Source: Pseudoalteromonas holothuriae (GTDB lineage Bacteria > Pseudomonadota > Gammaproteobacteria > Enterobacterales > Alteromonadaceae). Taken from it: 64,000 nt of DNA. A program made the translations under genes and the position numbers. Positions 28,343 through 36,798 of this stretch are shown piece by piece. Position 1 is the first letter of the stretch. The number at the start of each line of letters is the position of its first letter. The stretch spans positions 62,001-126,000 of the forward strand of contig NZ_CAMAPC010000006.1 in NCBI RefSeq assembly GCF_945859825.1, written 5' to 3'. Below the pieces are notes generated by a model that had not been told where the DNA came from, searched no databases, and saw only the letters and a program-made list of their open reading frames with translations.

Positions 28343-29947
28343 TTAACCTATATTGAGCACAACTGATTCAAGTTGATGTACTTTTTGTTGAAGCTTTTCT
28401 CTTAGTGGATGTTCAACTAGGCAGTGCTGGAGCACATAATTGGCTGTTGCGACAATATTTCTCCAGCGTGGCTTTTTTGGTAACGTTTTGATATTTAGAT
28501 ACCTTTCAAATGTTCTTACGCGCAACCGACCATCATCAATATTTACTTTCCATGTTTTACTCTGCTCAGCAAGCTCTATACGTGTTTTTCCGCTAGTTTG
28601 TTCCCAGATAGTTAATGCAAGGGTCATGACTTCAACCATTAGTAGGCGGACATTTGGCTGATTTAATTGTGTATTTGAGTCGTTGGCTTCGCTTAAACGT
28701 TGGCGGCGTTTTTTAAAATATATCCCACTTATTAATACGCCAAGTAAAAATGCGATTGTAGAAAACACTGTAACATATAGTCCTATATTACTTTCTTGTT
28801 TTGGCGACATTAGGATATTGGCCCTTTGTAAGCGAAATTGGTATAAGCTTTCGTTTTGCAAACGACTGTTTTTGAGCATGCTATTATAATTTTGTAGGGT
28901 TGCGGTGGCGTCTTGGAATTGATTTGCCTTTAATTGCGATTGGATCAAGGCGATATAAAACAGCTCTGTGAGTTGACTATTTTGCTGGCTATGGGCATTG
29001 AGGCCCTGTTTCAAAAGACTTTGTGCTGTGTTGTGATCGCCCTCTAATTGCTTCAATTTAGCACCGACCAGCAGTGCACGTTGGTCAACATGATTGGTTT
29101 GTATAAGTTGACGAGTGTGGCTTTGGGCGGTGAGCCATTGAGCCGCTTGTTGAATGTTATTTTGTGCGATAGCAATTTCTGCTAATAGTAAATATGCTCT
29201 AGAGACTTGTGCATGAGAACCACTTTGTTTGAGTGGTTCAAGTGTATCGTGGATAAGGCTCACAGCTTTATCAAATTGTCTCTTTTTAAAAAACACTTCA
29301 GCTAAGCTAATAATGGTATGATTTGCTTTGCTGATGTTGCCTGTCTGTTGGTGTAACAGGTGAGCTTGGCGAAAAGACAATATGGCATCATCTAGCTGGT
29401 CAATATCTCTGGACACATTGCCTAGGTTATTAAGGGTGATAGCTTGTCGATGGATATCGTTGAGCTGTTTTGCGATTTGGTAGCTTTCTAGCAATAACAT
29501 TAAAGCCGTGTCTAAGTCTCCTAATGCTTGATAACCATTCGCTAAATCATTGGCTGACTTACCAATTAGACTGGTATCAGCTAATTTCAATGCTAACAGC
29601 TGAGCATCATGGAAGTAACTGAGTGATTGAATATATTCACGTTGATGGTAAGCATTAATGCCTTTTTGTCTAGTGGTTTTATATTTATTAAGCGTACTCA
29701 GGTCTTGTTTTAGTAATGCATTTAGTGCTTGGTCGGCCAGCTTAATGTCACCAGCTTGGCGATAGAGAATAACCAATTCAAGCGTTGCTTCAAATGCATC
29801 ATCACTGTGCTTTGGCAGTGTTTGGATTACGCGTTTGCATGTTAAAATATCACCCGTAATATTATTTTCAGATTTTTGGCAGACCTTTGCTTGTACGGAT
29901 GAAAGGCACATAAGCAGTAAAAATGTAATTAGCAAAAAGCGCAGCAT
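28343..29947 (-). CDS. TPR-repeat protein with one transmembrane helix and a C-terminal domain
   Basis: A 534-residue protein: signal peptide (residues 1-20, cleavage at VQA|KV), six or more tetratricopeptide-like repeats from about 45 to 370 (for example LANGYQALGDLDTALMLLLESYQIA and LNNLGNVSRDIDQLDDAILSFRQAH, read in pieces), a transmembrane helix near 395-415 (GLYVTVFSTIAFLLGVLISGIYF) with basic residues after it, and a conserved-looking cytoplasmic domain of about 100 residues (LTIWEQTSGKTRIELAEQS, LNIKTLPKKPRWRNIV). The topology, periplasmic TPRs joined to a cytoplasmic domain, is that of a sensor. The C-terminal domain is not a kinase or GGDEF domain; it may bind DNA or another protein. 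Function unknown. Confidence 0.7.
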   Translation of the reverse strand: MLRFLLITFLLLMCLSSVQAKVCQKSENNITGDILTCKRVIQTLPKHSDDAFEATLELVILYRQAGDIKLADQALNALLKQDLSTLNKYKTTRQKGINAYHQREYIQSLSYFHDAQLLALKLADTSLIGKSANDLANGYQALGDLDTALMLLLESYQIAKQLNDIHRQAITLNNLGNVSRDIDQLDDAILSFRQAHLLHQQTGNISKANHTIISLAEVFFKKRQFDKAVSLIHDTLEPLKQSGSHAQVSRAYLLLAEIAIAQNNIQQAAQWLTAQSHTRQLIQTNHVDQRALLVGAKLKQLEGDHNTAQSLLKQGLNAHSQQNSQLTELFYIALIQSQLKANQFQDATATLQNYNSMLKNSRLQNESLYQFRLQRANILMSPKQESNIGLYVTVFSTIAFLLGVLISGIYFKKRRQRLSEANDSNTQLNQPNVRLLMVEVMTLALTIWEQTSGKTRIELAEQSKTWKVNIDDGRLRVRTFERYLNIKTLPKKPRWRNIVATANYVLQHCLVEHPLREKLQQKVHQLESVVLNIG

Positions 29948-30118
29948 TGATTATATATTTTCGTTTACAGATGTATCTTTAAATTAACATATTTAAAACA
30001 AAATATCTTGAGCGCTTTTGCAAGCAATGTGCGTTGCTTATATTATTAAAGTTGAATTACATTGTTTGTTATAGGCATAACGATGAGTGTGCACTTAATT
30101 TTAACCGCGCTTTAGGAG

Positions 30119-30140
30119 GTGGCCCTAAGAATAGGGACAC
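30119..30140 (-). terminator. Weak hairpin after bcp
   Basis: Inverted repeat GTGGCCCTA / TAGGGACAC with one mismatch and a four-base loop, lying 14 bases beyond the bcp stop. It has no clear T-tract on the minus strand, so it is a weak candidate. Confidence 0.35.
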
Positions 30141-30153
30141 TTCTCGATTTGGT

Positions 30154-30624
30154 TTAGTTAGCTTTTAAATAATCAATCACTACCTGATGGTGCTCTTTGG
30201 TTTTAAATTTATTAAACACATGCTTAATTTTACCACTTTGGTCGATTAAAAAGCTAAGACGGTGAATACCATCGTATTCTTTGCCCATAAACTTCTTTAA
30301 GCCCCACACACCAAATGCATCGGCGATTGCGTGATCTTCATCAGAGAGTAAATCAAAATTTAGCTCTTTTTTAGTTTCAAAGTTTTTAAGTTTTTTTACC
30401 GCATCTGGGCTGATACCAACGGCAATGGTATTGAGTTCACCTAGTTGTGCTTTGTGATCACGCAGTTGTTCGGCTTGTACCGTACACCCAGGTGTTAGTG
30501 CTTTTGGGTAGAAGTAAACCAACACTTGATTGTGCTCTAGTAATGAAGCCAAAGAAACGGCTTCATCATTTTGGTTTTGTAAAGTGAAAAGTGGGGCTTG
30601 CTCGCCAGCTGTTAATGTTTTCAT
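30154..30624 (-). CDS. bcp: Thioredoxin-dependent peroxiredoxin Bcp (PrxQ type)
   Basis: Bcp reduces hydrogen peroxide and organic hydroperoxides in the cytoplasm. The 156-residue protein has the peroxidatic Cys47 in FYPKALTPGCTVQAEQLRD. In E. coli Bcp a second Cys lies five residues later; here that place is Glu and no other Cys exists in the chain, so this is a one-Cys form that needs an outside thiol for resolution. Otherwise length and fold motifs (LNFDLLSDEDHAIADAFGVWG, RLSFLIDQSGKI) are normal. It lies eight bases downstream of gcvR, the usual gammaproteobacterial gcvR-bcp pair. Confidence 0.93.
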   Translation of the reverse strand: MKTLTAGEQAPLFTLQNQNDEAVSLASLLEHNQVLVYFYPKALTPGCTVQAEQLRDHKAQLGELNTIAVGISPDAVKKLKNFETKKELNFDLLSDEDHAIADAFGVWGLKKFMGKEYDGIHRLSFLIDQSGKIKHVFNKFKTKEHHQVVIDYLKAN

Positions 30625-30632
30625 GTTAATCC

Positions 30633-31166
30633 TTAGCGAATTCGTCTTAAAATATAATCTACGTTGAGCGAGTGAGAAAGATCTTCAAAGCGGATCTTAA
30701 ATTCATCTACATTGACGTCACTGGGAATATTAAACTCTATTTCACAGCGCATATTTACTTGTTCACCTTGCTCGAACGTATCTGATTTCAAGGAGCAAAT
30801 ACTGACTTGTTGCTCGGCAAAAAAGCGTGTTACTTTACTGAGTGTACCAGGGGTATCTAAGCCTTCATAAACCAGCGTATAGCCAGCACAAAAATTGCCT
30901 TGTTGGTGGGAACTGGTTCGCTTCATCATTGTTAAAAGCCCAAGTTCCATACCTTTTACCGGCAAGCTATGCTCAACGCGGCTTATGGCCGACATGTCAC
31001 CACTGAGCAACATAATAAAAGTGAATTCGTTACCTAAAATTGCAATGCGACTGTCAATAATATTACAGTGACAATCACTCACGAGTTGTGTAAGTTCACT
31101 CACTATCCCTGAGCGGTCTTCACCTATTGCGGTTAATACCAGTTGTTGATTGGCAAATGCAGTCAT
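30633..31166 (-). CDS. gcvR: Glycine cleavage system transcriptional repressor GcvR
   Basis: GcvR has no DNA-binding domain; it represses the glycine cleavage operon by binding the activator GcvA. The 177-residue chain is two ACT domains: the first begins LVLTAIGEDRSGIVSELTQLVSDCHCNIIDSRIAILG (about 10-45, read in pieces), the second TLVYEGLDTPGTLSKVTRFFAEQ (about 98-120). Length fits the family (~180). It forms a pair with bcp downstream. gcvA and the gcv operon are not in the window. Confidence 0.9.
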   Translation of the reverse strand: MTAFANQQLVLTAIGEDRSGIVSELTQLVSDCHCNIIDSRIAILGNEFTFIMLLSGDMSAISRVEHSLPVKGMELGLLTMMKRTSSHQQGNFCAGYTLVYEGLDTPGTLSKVTRFFAEQQVSICSLKSDTFEQGEQVNMRCEIEFNIPSDVNVDEFKIRFEDLSHSLNVDYILRRIR

Positions 31167-31526
31167 TAATGAAACCTAACCTCTATGACGGTATTCTTTT
31201 AGCATTGAGCGTAATCGCAATGAAGAATATAGAATACAGTGGATAATTGATATTTAACCAAAAATGGTACCACAGAACATCAAGCTAAACATGCCTGTTT
31301 TAGAATTTATTACACAAGCGAATGGATAATTTTATGCCTTTCTTGTGTTTATGCCCATTGGAAAGTACCATAGTTGCAAATTTTTTTGGTTAATTATAAC
31401 TAACCCTTTAATTTCAAAAGAACTTGCTATCTTTTGGAATATTTTAACCAGACAGTGAACCAAACCAGCATTCCCTAATCATAGTAATGAAATAAAAATT
31501 AACGGGTCTGCTAAGGAGAATAATCA
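31167..31526. other. 360-base intergenic region between gcvR and bamC
   Basis: No gene is visible. In many gammaproteobacteria dapA sits directly upstream of bamC; here the space contains only AT-rich non-coding DNA and must hold the gcvR and bamC promoters. No confident operator or RNA structure was found. Confidence 0.5.
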
Positions 31527-32588
31527 GTGCAGTATTGGATCCCAAAAACGTTGGCTATCGGCGTATTACTTGGTTTATCTGGATGTAGTGTTTTTACAAA
31601 CGATGCGCATCACGAACGCAATTATCGTGCAAACGAGCCTGTAAAAGTGCCGGCACACCTACAGCAGCCATCTCAAGATCCGATGTATACAATGTCTGTG
31701 GAGCGTTTTGAAAGCGATCCAGACGCGAAAGGCTATCGTCCACCGCAGCAAGTGTTAACTGTGGCACAAGGCAGCTGGGTTGAAGAAAATGACCAAATGG
31801 CCCGCGTGTTTTTTGATAAAAACGATGGTATTGAAGATTTAGTCGGTTTTATTTGGAATTCGGTTGATAGTGTTATGGCAAGCCATAACACATCATTAAG
31901 TGATGACAATCGTGCTCAGGGCTCAGTAAGTACACATTGGTATTCTTTAATAAAACCAGTAGAAGGTTGGTTTTGGGAAGATGACGAAGTAGTCTCACAG
32001 CAAAAATTTCGTTTTATAGTTGAGCAAAAAGAACACCAAAGAACAGCATCACTTCGTGCTGAACTGCTAGATTATAAAAGCGATGGTGTAGCACTTAATG
32101 AGTTGCTTAAACAGCAACTTGAAGCAAGGGCTGTGAACGAAGTGGTATCTGAGTTCGATTACCTGTATCGAATATTAGTAGTACAAATGAGGAAGCAGCA
32201 AGGTGTATTATCACTAGAGCTTGGCTTTGATAAAGATGGAAACGGTGCTCTGCTTACCGAGCAATCTGTAGATATTGTGACAGAGAGGTTTTCTGGGTTC
32301 CTCGAGCGTGTGAATTTTACAATCATTGAAATTGATGATGAAACAAATGAGATATTAACGCGTTATGAGAAGCCTGATGACAGTGTTTGGGATTCTATTT
32401 GGGGCGATGAAGCGGTACAGTTGCCACTAGAAAGTGGTGATTATAAGATAGCAGTGGCCACCACCGATGATGGTAGTACTTCACTTACTTGGAAAGATGC
32501 GCAAGGAAATGTGTTAGATACCGATGTTATGGCGCAGTTACAACAAATATTATTACAAGTATTGCGTGATAAGGGCCTAACTATTTAA
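31527..32588 (+). CDS. bamC: Outer-membrane assembly lipoprotein BamC (NlpB)
   Basis: BamC is an accessory lipoprotein of the BAM complex, which inserts beta-barrel proteins in the outer membrane. The 353-residue protein starts at GTG 31527 with AAGGAG upstream, has a lipobox LSGC with Cys20, then the unstructured region that winds round BamD (NYRANEPVKVPAHLQQP), and two helix-grip domains (about 95-210 and 230-353). Length is close to E. coli NlpB (344). dapA, its usual upstream neighbour, is missing here. A terminator follows. Confidence 0.88.
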   Translation: MQYWIPKTLAIGVLLGLSGCSVFTNDAHHERNYRANEPVKVPAHLQQPSQDPMYTMSVERFESDPDAKGYRPPQQVLTVAQGSWVEENDQMARVFFDKNDGIEDLVGFIWNSVDSVMASHNTSLSDDNRAQGSVSTHWYSLIKPVEGWFWEDDEVVSQQKFRFIVEQKEHQRTASLRAELLDYKSDGVALNELLKQQLEARAVNEVVSEFDYLYRILVVQMRKQQGVLSLELGFDKDGNGALLTEQSVDIVTERFSGFLERVNFTIIEIDDETNEILTRYEKPDDSVWDSIWGDEAVQLPLESGDYKIAVATTDDGSTSLTWKDAQGNVLDTDVMAQLQQILLQVLRDKGLTI

Positions 32589-32610
32589 TCAGTTGGTCGT
32601 TTTTTCAATA

Positions 32611-32643
32611 AGAAAAGAGCTTAGGCTCTTTTCTTTGTTTTTG
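32611..32643 (+). terminator. Rho-independent terminator after bamC
   Basis: Stem AGAAAAGAGC (32611-32620) / GCTCTTTTCT (32625-32634) with a four-base loop and a T-rich tail. It ends just before the next gene. Confidence 0.85.
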
Positions 32644-32656
32644 TAGGCTAAATATA

Positions 32657-34030
32657 ATGACAACACAAACAAGTCGCACTGAGACGCCTGATTGGCGTAC
32701 ACTTTTTGCATTTATTGTTCCTTCGCTAATTGGTGTATTTTTATTTATGACGCCAGTTGCCATCGGTGAAGCGATGACCATTCCTATTGCTGTAATGGCT
32801 AAAGCGTTACAAGGATTTGTGGGTCCTTATATTGATACGTTGATCTTAACGATAATATGTATCACAGGTGTGATGAGCTTGGTGGTTAAGCTGCTAAAGC
32901 CAGCTGCACTGATGAAAATAGATTTGATCAGACATTTGTTTCAAATAAGTTGGGTTTGGCTCGTGACGCGCCTGTTAGGTATGGTCTTTATTTTGATGAC
33001 TTATTTTAAAGTTGGTCCAAGTATTATTCATTCAAGCCATACTGGCGCATTAGTTTTGAATGACTTATTGCCTGTGCTGTTTTCTGTATTTATCTTAGCT
33101 GGATTATTATTGCCGCTATTACTTAATTTTGGATTGCTTGAACTGGTGGGTACTTTGCTTACGAAGGTAATGCGACCATTGTTTGGCGTACCAGGTCGAA
33201 GCGCCGTGAATTGCGTTGCCTCATGGTTAGGGGATGGCAGTGTCGGTATTTTAATGACTGCTAGGCAGTATGAAGATAAATATTACACACAAAAAGAAGC
33301 TGCGATTATAGGTACGACTTTCTCTGCGGTGTCTATTACATTTTGCTTAGTTGTGATTGGCCAAGTCAAGCTTGAACATTTATTTGCACCATTTTATTTA
33401 ACAGTCTGTTTAGCGGGATTTGTGGCAGCAATTATTGTGCCGCGCCTACCTCCGCTTAGATTTAAAAAAGATACGTATATTGATGATACATCCCCTGATG
33501 GAGACGCAGAAGCTGTGCCTGAAGGAAAAACGCTATTTAAGCATGCCTTAAATGTTGCTTTGACAAAAGCACAAAAAGCGCCAGGTATTAAAGGTACGGT
33601 TCAAGAGGGAGTTAGTAACGCACTCGATATGTTATTTGCCGTATTACCTGTTGTAATGGCAGTTGGTACGCTTGCGTTAATAGTTGCTGAGCATACCTCA
33701 ATTTTCCAAGTATTAGGTACGCCATTTGTGCCGTATTTAGAGTTGTTGAATGTACCTGAAGCACAGCAAGCAGCACAAACGATAGTGGTTGGGTTTGCGG
33801 ATATGTTTATTCCATCTATTTTAGCTGCAAGCAATATTCAAAGTGATGTTACTCGCTTTATTGTCGCTGCAATGAGTGTAACTCAGCTGATCTATATGTC
33901 AGAAGTTGGTGCTCTATTATTGGGTAGTAAAATACCAGTCAATTTATTCGAGTTATTTGTTATCTTTATATTACGTACATTAGTAACCCTACCTGTGATT
34001 GCATTAATGGCACATTGGTTAGTGGGTTAA
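32657..34030 (+). CDS. YjiH-family inner-membrane protein (nucleoside-recognition domain)
   Basis: A 457-residue membrane protein with about ten hydrophobic segments and a nucleoside-recognition (Gate-like) domain: FGVPGRSAVNCVASWLGDGSVGILM (read in pieces, about 178-200) and a second half with VVGFADMFIPSILAAS, as in E. coli YjiH and Bacillus relatives. The family is linked to transport, possibly of arginine or other small solutes in some species, but the substrate is not established. The start follows the bamC terminator by 14 bases. It is convergent with a small DUF2897 gene. Confidence 0.85.
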   Translation: MTTQTSRTETPDWRTLFAFIVPSLIGVFLFMTPVAIGEAMTIPIAVMAKALQGFVGPYIDTLILTIICITGVMSLVVKLLKPAALMKIDLIRHLFQISWVWLVTRLLGMVFILMTYFKVGPSIIHSSHTGALVLNDLLPVLFSVFILAGLLLPLLLNFGLLELVGTLLTKVMRPLFGVPGRSAVNCVASWLGDGSVGILMTARQYEDKYYTQKEAAIIGTTFSAVSITFCLVVIGQVKLEHLFAPFYLTVCLAGFVAAIIVPRLPPLRFKKDTYIDDTSPDGDAEAVPEGKTLFKHALNVALTKAQKAPGIKGTVQEGVSNALDMLFAVLPVVMAVGTLALIVAEHTSIFQVLGTPFVPYLELLNVPEAQQAAQTIVVGFADMFIPSILAASNIQSDVTRFIVAAMSVTQLIYMSEVGALLLGSKIPVNLFELFVIFILRTLVTLPVIALMAHWLVG

Positions 34031-34045
34031 TCTTGTTATAATATT

Positions 34046-34076
34046 GACGCGGAGTGAAGTTGATTTAATCCGCGTC
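34046..34076. terminator. Hairpin between convergent yjiH-like and DUF2897 genes
   Basis: GACGCGGA (34046-34053) and TCCGCGTC (34069-34076) form a perfect 8-bp stem with a 15-base loop that includes the DUF2897 stop codon. It could end transcription from either side, though T-tracts are short. Confidence 0.45.
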
Positions 34077-34232
34077 TTTGTCCTCTACATCTTTGTTTTT
34101 AATTTGCTTATCTAGTTTGTTTCTTAAATCAAATTTAGTTGAGTATTTTAGCAGTGCAATATTGCTCCAAACTACTCCAAGCACACCTGCAATGATCAAA
34201 ATGACATGCCAAGTTTCTAATTGTTCTTGCAC
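34065..34232 (-). CDS. DUF2897-family small membrane protein
   Basis: A 55-residue gene on the minus strand: GTG start at 34232 with GGAG eight bases upstream, a single transmembrane helix (WHVILIIAGVLGVVWSNIALL) and a charged Lys/Asp-rich tail (RNKLDKQIKNKDVEDKDAD). This is the pattern of the DUF2897 family of gammaproteobacterial microproteins, whose members carry the helix followed by LLKYSTK or close variants. The role is unknown. The plus-strand open frame over the same bases lacks a ribosome binding site and is a shadow. Confidence 0.72.
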   Translation of the reverse strand: MQEQLETWHVILIIAGVLGVVWSNIALLKYSTKFDLRNKLDKQIKNKDVEDKDAD

Positions 34233-34442
34233 GATAATTCTCCATTTTTTGTTGTCATCTTTTATAAAATTGACACTATGATGCCATTGTAGAGGGTTTG
34301 TGCGTTAACTGAAAATTTATCTGGCAATTGCAGTAGATTTAATTAAGCATTTTTAACATGATATTGGTATCATTCACCCAACAGTCAGGCTTATCAACTT
34401 AGTCTGATTAAGACAGTAAATTAGGTTTTTAAAGGTGAAAGC

Positions 34443-35783
34443 TTGCTCATGGAACATGTTTTAATTTGGCCGTCTCAGTATCCATTATTGCTGCGTGGAT
34501 TGGTGGAGCAAAACGGCGCATTCATATTAGATGCACTTGAAGCTTGGCCAAATTGTATTACCAGTAAAGATGAACAAGGCGTTGAAGCAACCGTATTACC
34601 CCCTTTGTTTTATTTGCAATGGCTAAAGCCCATTGAGCCATTTGAATCATGCTACTTTCAACATATTGATGAATATGATGAGCAGCAACAAGCTTATACT
34701 GCTCAGCTATTTGCGCATATAGAGCAATCAGGCATGACACGTCAAGAGCTCAGTGTCATGCTGCTTGAGCGGTTTGCGCAGTACAGTGACTTAACGCTAC
34801 AAAAAGATGCCGTCAATTACCCTAATTTCTTTGATTTGTTAGTGTCGTTAAAATATGAACAAGTGTTCACTTGGTGTTTAACCACAGGTATGACATTAAC
34901 GCCACAAGAGGCGAGTAGTACTTGGGAAAAAGTCTCATTTAGAGCAGCAGTAGAAGCGAATATAGACACTTGTATCAGTGATAGGCCTGCGACTGCGACG
35001 ATAGCTACCGAACGGCTATTACAAAAACAAGGAGAGTTTTATCAGTTGCTAGAGCTACTGTGTGATGACAAAGAGCAAGTTGCGCAGTTGCTTGAACAGG
35101 CATTATTGAATCAAGTTACCTCTGATGACGTAAAGCAACCGGAATTAATAAACTTGTTAACGCGAGGGGCTAAAGGTACAGAGCGTGATGCACAAGGGCG
35201 TTCAGCACTAATGTGGGCGATTGAAAAAGGGTTTGTTAACGTAGTTGAAAAGCTACTTCCAAATCACGATATCAATGATACTGACTTACAAGGGCAAACT
35301 ATGATGCATTTTGCGGTTAAATCTAACTTGGCAAGCATGATAGAATTGATTATTCAACACGGAGTTGATGCCACAAAAGAAGATGCTCAGTGCCAAAGTC
35401 CGTATCGGTTAGCGATGAAAACACCATTACTTGTTGCAAAGAAAACACTTGAAAAAAAAGGGGTTAAAGAGCTATCTGAACAAGGTAAGTGGCTGAAAAT
35501 AAAGCAAGTACATTTTCTTTATGCTTTAGTGAGTTTATTATTACCGGTGCAATTGTTGTTATTTTTCAGTGAGTATATTGAAGATAAATCTTTACTCGTA
35601 GGAGTTGCAACTGCGCTTGGCTTGCTATTGTTTGGATCGGCACGCAGTGTTAGGCGAGGACAGTTATATCCAAATATGTCTCACCCATGGTCACTAAAAG
35701 GGCTTAGTGCACTTAGTTGGTTTAGTGTCAGTGCACAAATATTATTTGCATTACTGATTTGGACTACTTTGTTGCGAGGTTAG
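34443..35783 (+). CDS. Ankyrin-repeat protein with C-terminal transmembrane segments
   Basis: A 446-residue protein. Two to three ankyrin repeats are clear between about 240 and 335 (GRSALMWAIEKGFVNVVEKLL, GQTMMHFAVKSNLASMIELII, SPYRLAM). Two or three hydrophobic helices follow (LYALVSLLLPVQLLLFF, VGVATALGLLLFGSA, SAQILFALLIWTTLL), so the ankyrin part probably faces the cytoplasm from an inner-membrane anchor. The N-terminal 230 residues are helical and unassigned. The TTG at 34443 has AAAGG seven bases before it; the ATG at 34449 would be 13 bases away, so TTG is preferred. The role is unknown; ankyrin repeats bind partner proteins. Confidence 0.75.
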   Translation: MLMEHVLIWPSQYPLLLRGLVEQNGAFILDALEAWPNCITSKDEQGVEATVLPPLFYLQWLKPIEPFESCYFQHIDEYDEQQQAYTAQLFAHIEQSGMTRQELSVMLLERFAQYSDLTLQKDAVNYPNFFDLLVSLKYEQVFTWCLTTGMTLTPQEASSTWEKVSFRAAVEANIDTCISDRPATATIATERLLQKQGEFYQLLELLCDDKEQVAQLLEQALLNQVTSDDVKQPELINLLTRGAKGTERDAQGRSALMWAIEKGFVNVVEKLLPNHDINDTDLQGQTMMHFAVKSNLASMIELIIQHGVDATKEDAQCQSPYRLAMKTPLLVAKKTLEKKGVKELSEQGKWLKIKQVHFLYALVSLLLPVQLLLFFSEYIEDKSLLVGVATALGLLLFGSARSVRRGQLYPNMSHPWSLKGLSALSWFSVSAQILFALLIWTTLLRG

Positions 35784-35809
35784 TACCTCGCAACTTTAAT
35801 TCTAAGACG

Positions 35810-36250
35810 TTAGTCGTCTTTGTTGACAGTGTGAGCCGCTTTTTCTTCTGCAAGCTCATCTTTTAATTTTCGAATTTTCAACCCTAATTCTTGTCCTCTA
35901 TGGCGTGCATAGTATGTACAGCCAATAAACATTGAACTTGCAAAAATGAGTTCAAGCATGATCCACAGCATTTCTTGTGGGGATACCCAAAGCAAACTTA
36001 AACTATGGATAAAGTAAATCATTACAATGAAGTTAGCCCAAGCATAAGTGTAAGGCTTGTCTTGTATGATGCCTTTTAAAGGTAGTAATAGTGGTAAAAT
36101 ATAGACTACAAATATAAAGCCGTTGCTGTAGCCCTCTCTTGGTGCCAAGATATATAACCAAGTTGGCATAAGGATGAGTAGACCAATATAACCAAATAAT
36201 GCGAGTCGTTGGTAAAAAAGGGTAAGGGGCTTTTTTTGGGGTTTTGTCAT
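35810..36250 (-). CDS. DUF2069 membrane protein
   Basis: A 146-residue inner-membrane protein with four hydrophobic segments (about 14-33, 45-58, 68-85, 92-110) and a charged C-terminal helix, matching the DUF2069 family. Function is unknown. It overlaps the wrbA-like gene by four bases (ATGA), and the order arsC-wrbA-DUF2069 is conserved in many Vibrionales and Alteromonadales, which suggests a shared transcript. Confidence 0.8.
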   Translation of the reverse strand: MTKPQKKPLTLFYQRLALFGYIGLLILMPTWLYILAPREGYSNGFIFVVYILPLLLPLKGIIQDKPYTYAWANFIVMIYFIHSLSLLWVSPQEMLWIMLELIFASSMFIGCTYYARHRGQELGLKIRKLKDELAEEKAAHTVNKDD

Positions 36251-36798
36251 TTGAGTTTACTTGCTATGTTAAATAATCTAGTTCCTACGGCACGGCAGAT
36301 ACGCTTTTCACATTCACTTAATTGGTTTGAGTTGTCTTTGCCAGCGACGTGACTTGCGCCATAGGGAGTGCCGCCGGATGTCGTGTCCAGCAGTTCAGGT
36401 ACATCATATGGAACCCCGAGTAGCATCATACCGTGGTGCAGCAAGGGTAATGATAAGTTTAAAAGCGTAGCTTCATTGCCACCATGCATACTACTTGAGG
36501 ATGAAAACACACAGGCAGGTTTGTCTATCAGCTGGCCTTTTAGCCATAAATCGCTGGTGGTTTCCCAAAATGTTTTTGCTTGTGCTGCCATCATACCAAA
36601 CCGAGTTGGGGTTCCAAATGCGAGTGCATCACAATCTATGAGGTCTTGTTTGGTAATAACTTGATCATAATTATATCTTTGTTCAAAAGTCCTGAGCCTA
36701 ACGTCTGCACCGTGAAAGGCCAGCGTGTCACTGATCTCATTTGCCATAGCCTCTACTGAACCATGACTTGAGTGATATAAAACAACAACTGTGATCAT
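36247..36798 (-). CDS. wrbA: NAD(P)H:quinone oxidoreductase, WrbA type
   Basis: A 183-residue flavodoxin-fold protein. The FMN phosphate loop is YHSSHGSVEAMANEI (about 8-22) and the further FMN loops are FGTPTRFGMMAAQAKTFWETTSDLW and FSSSSSMHGGNEATLL, both typical of WrbA. It would reduce quinones by two electrons with NAD(P)H and protect from oxidative stress. Length is a little under E. coli WrbA (198). It overlaps the arsC-like gene upstream by four bases and DUF2069 downstream by four bases, so the three are one operon. Confidence 0.9.
   Translation of the reverse strand: MITVVVLYHSSHGSVEAMANEISDTLAFHGADVRLRTFEQRYNYDQVITKQDLIDCDALAFGTPTRFGMMAAQAKTFWETTSDLWLKGQLIDKPACVFSSSSSMHGGNEATLLNLSLPLLHHGMMLLGVPYDVPELLDTTSGGTPYGASHVAGKDNSNQLSECEKRICRAVGTRLFNIASKLK

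Noticed and set aside
34078..34281. 67-residue plus-strand open frame opposite the DUF2897 gene
   Set aside because: It has no ribosome binding site, and the minus-strand frame has a start, a binding site and a family match.
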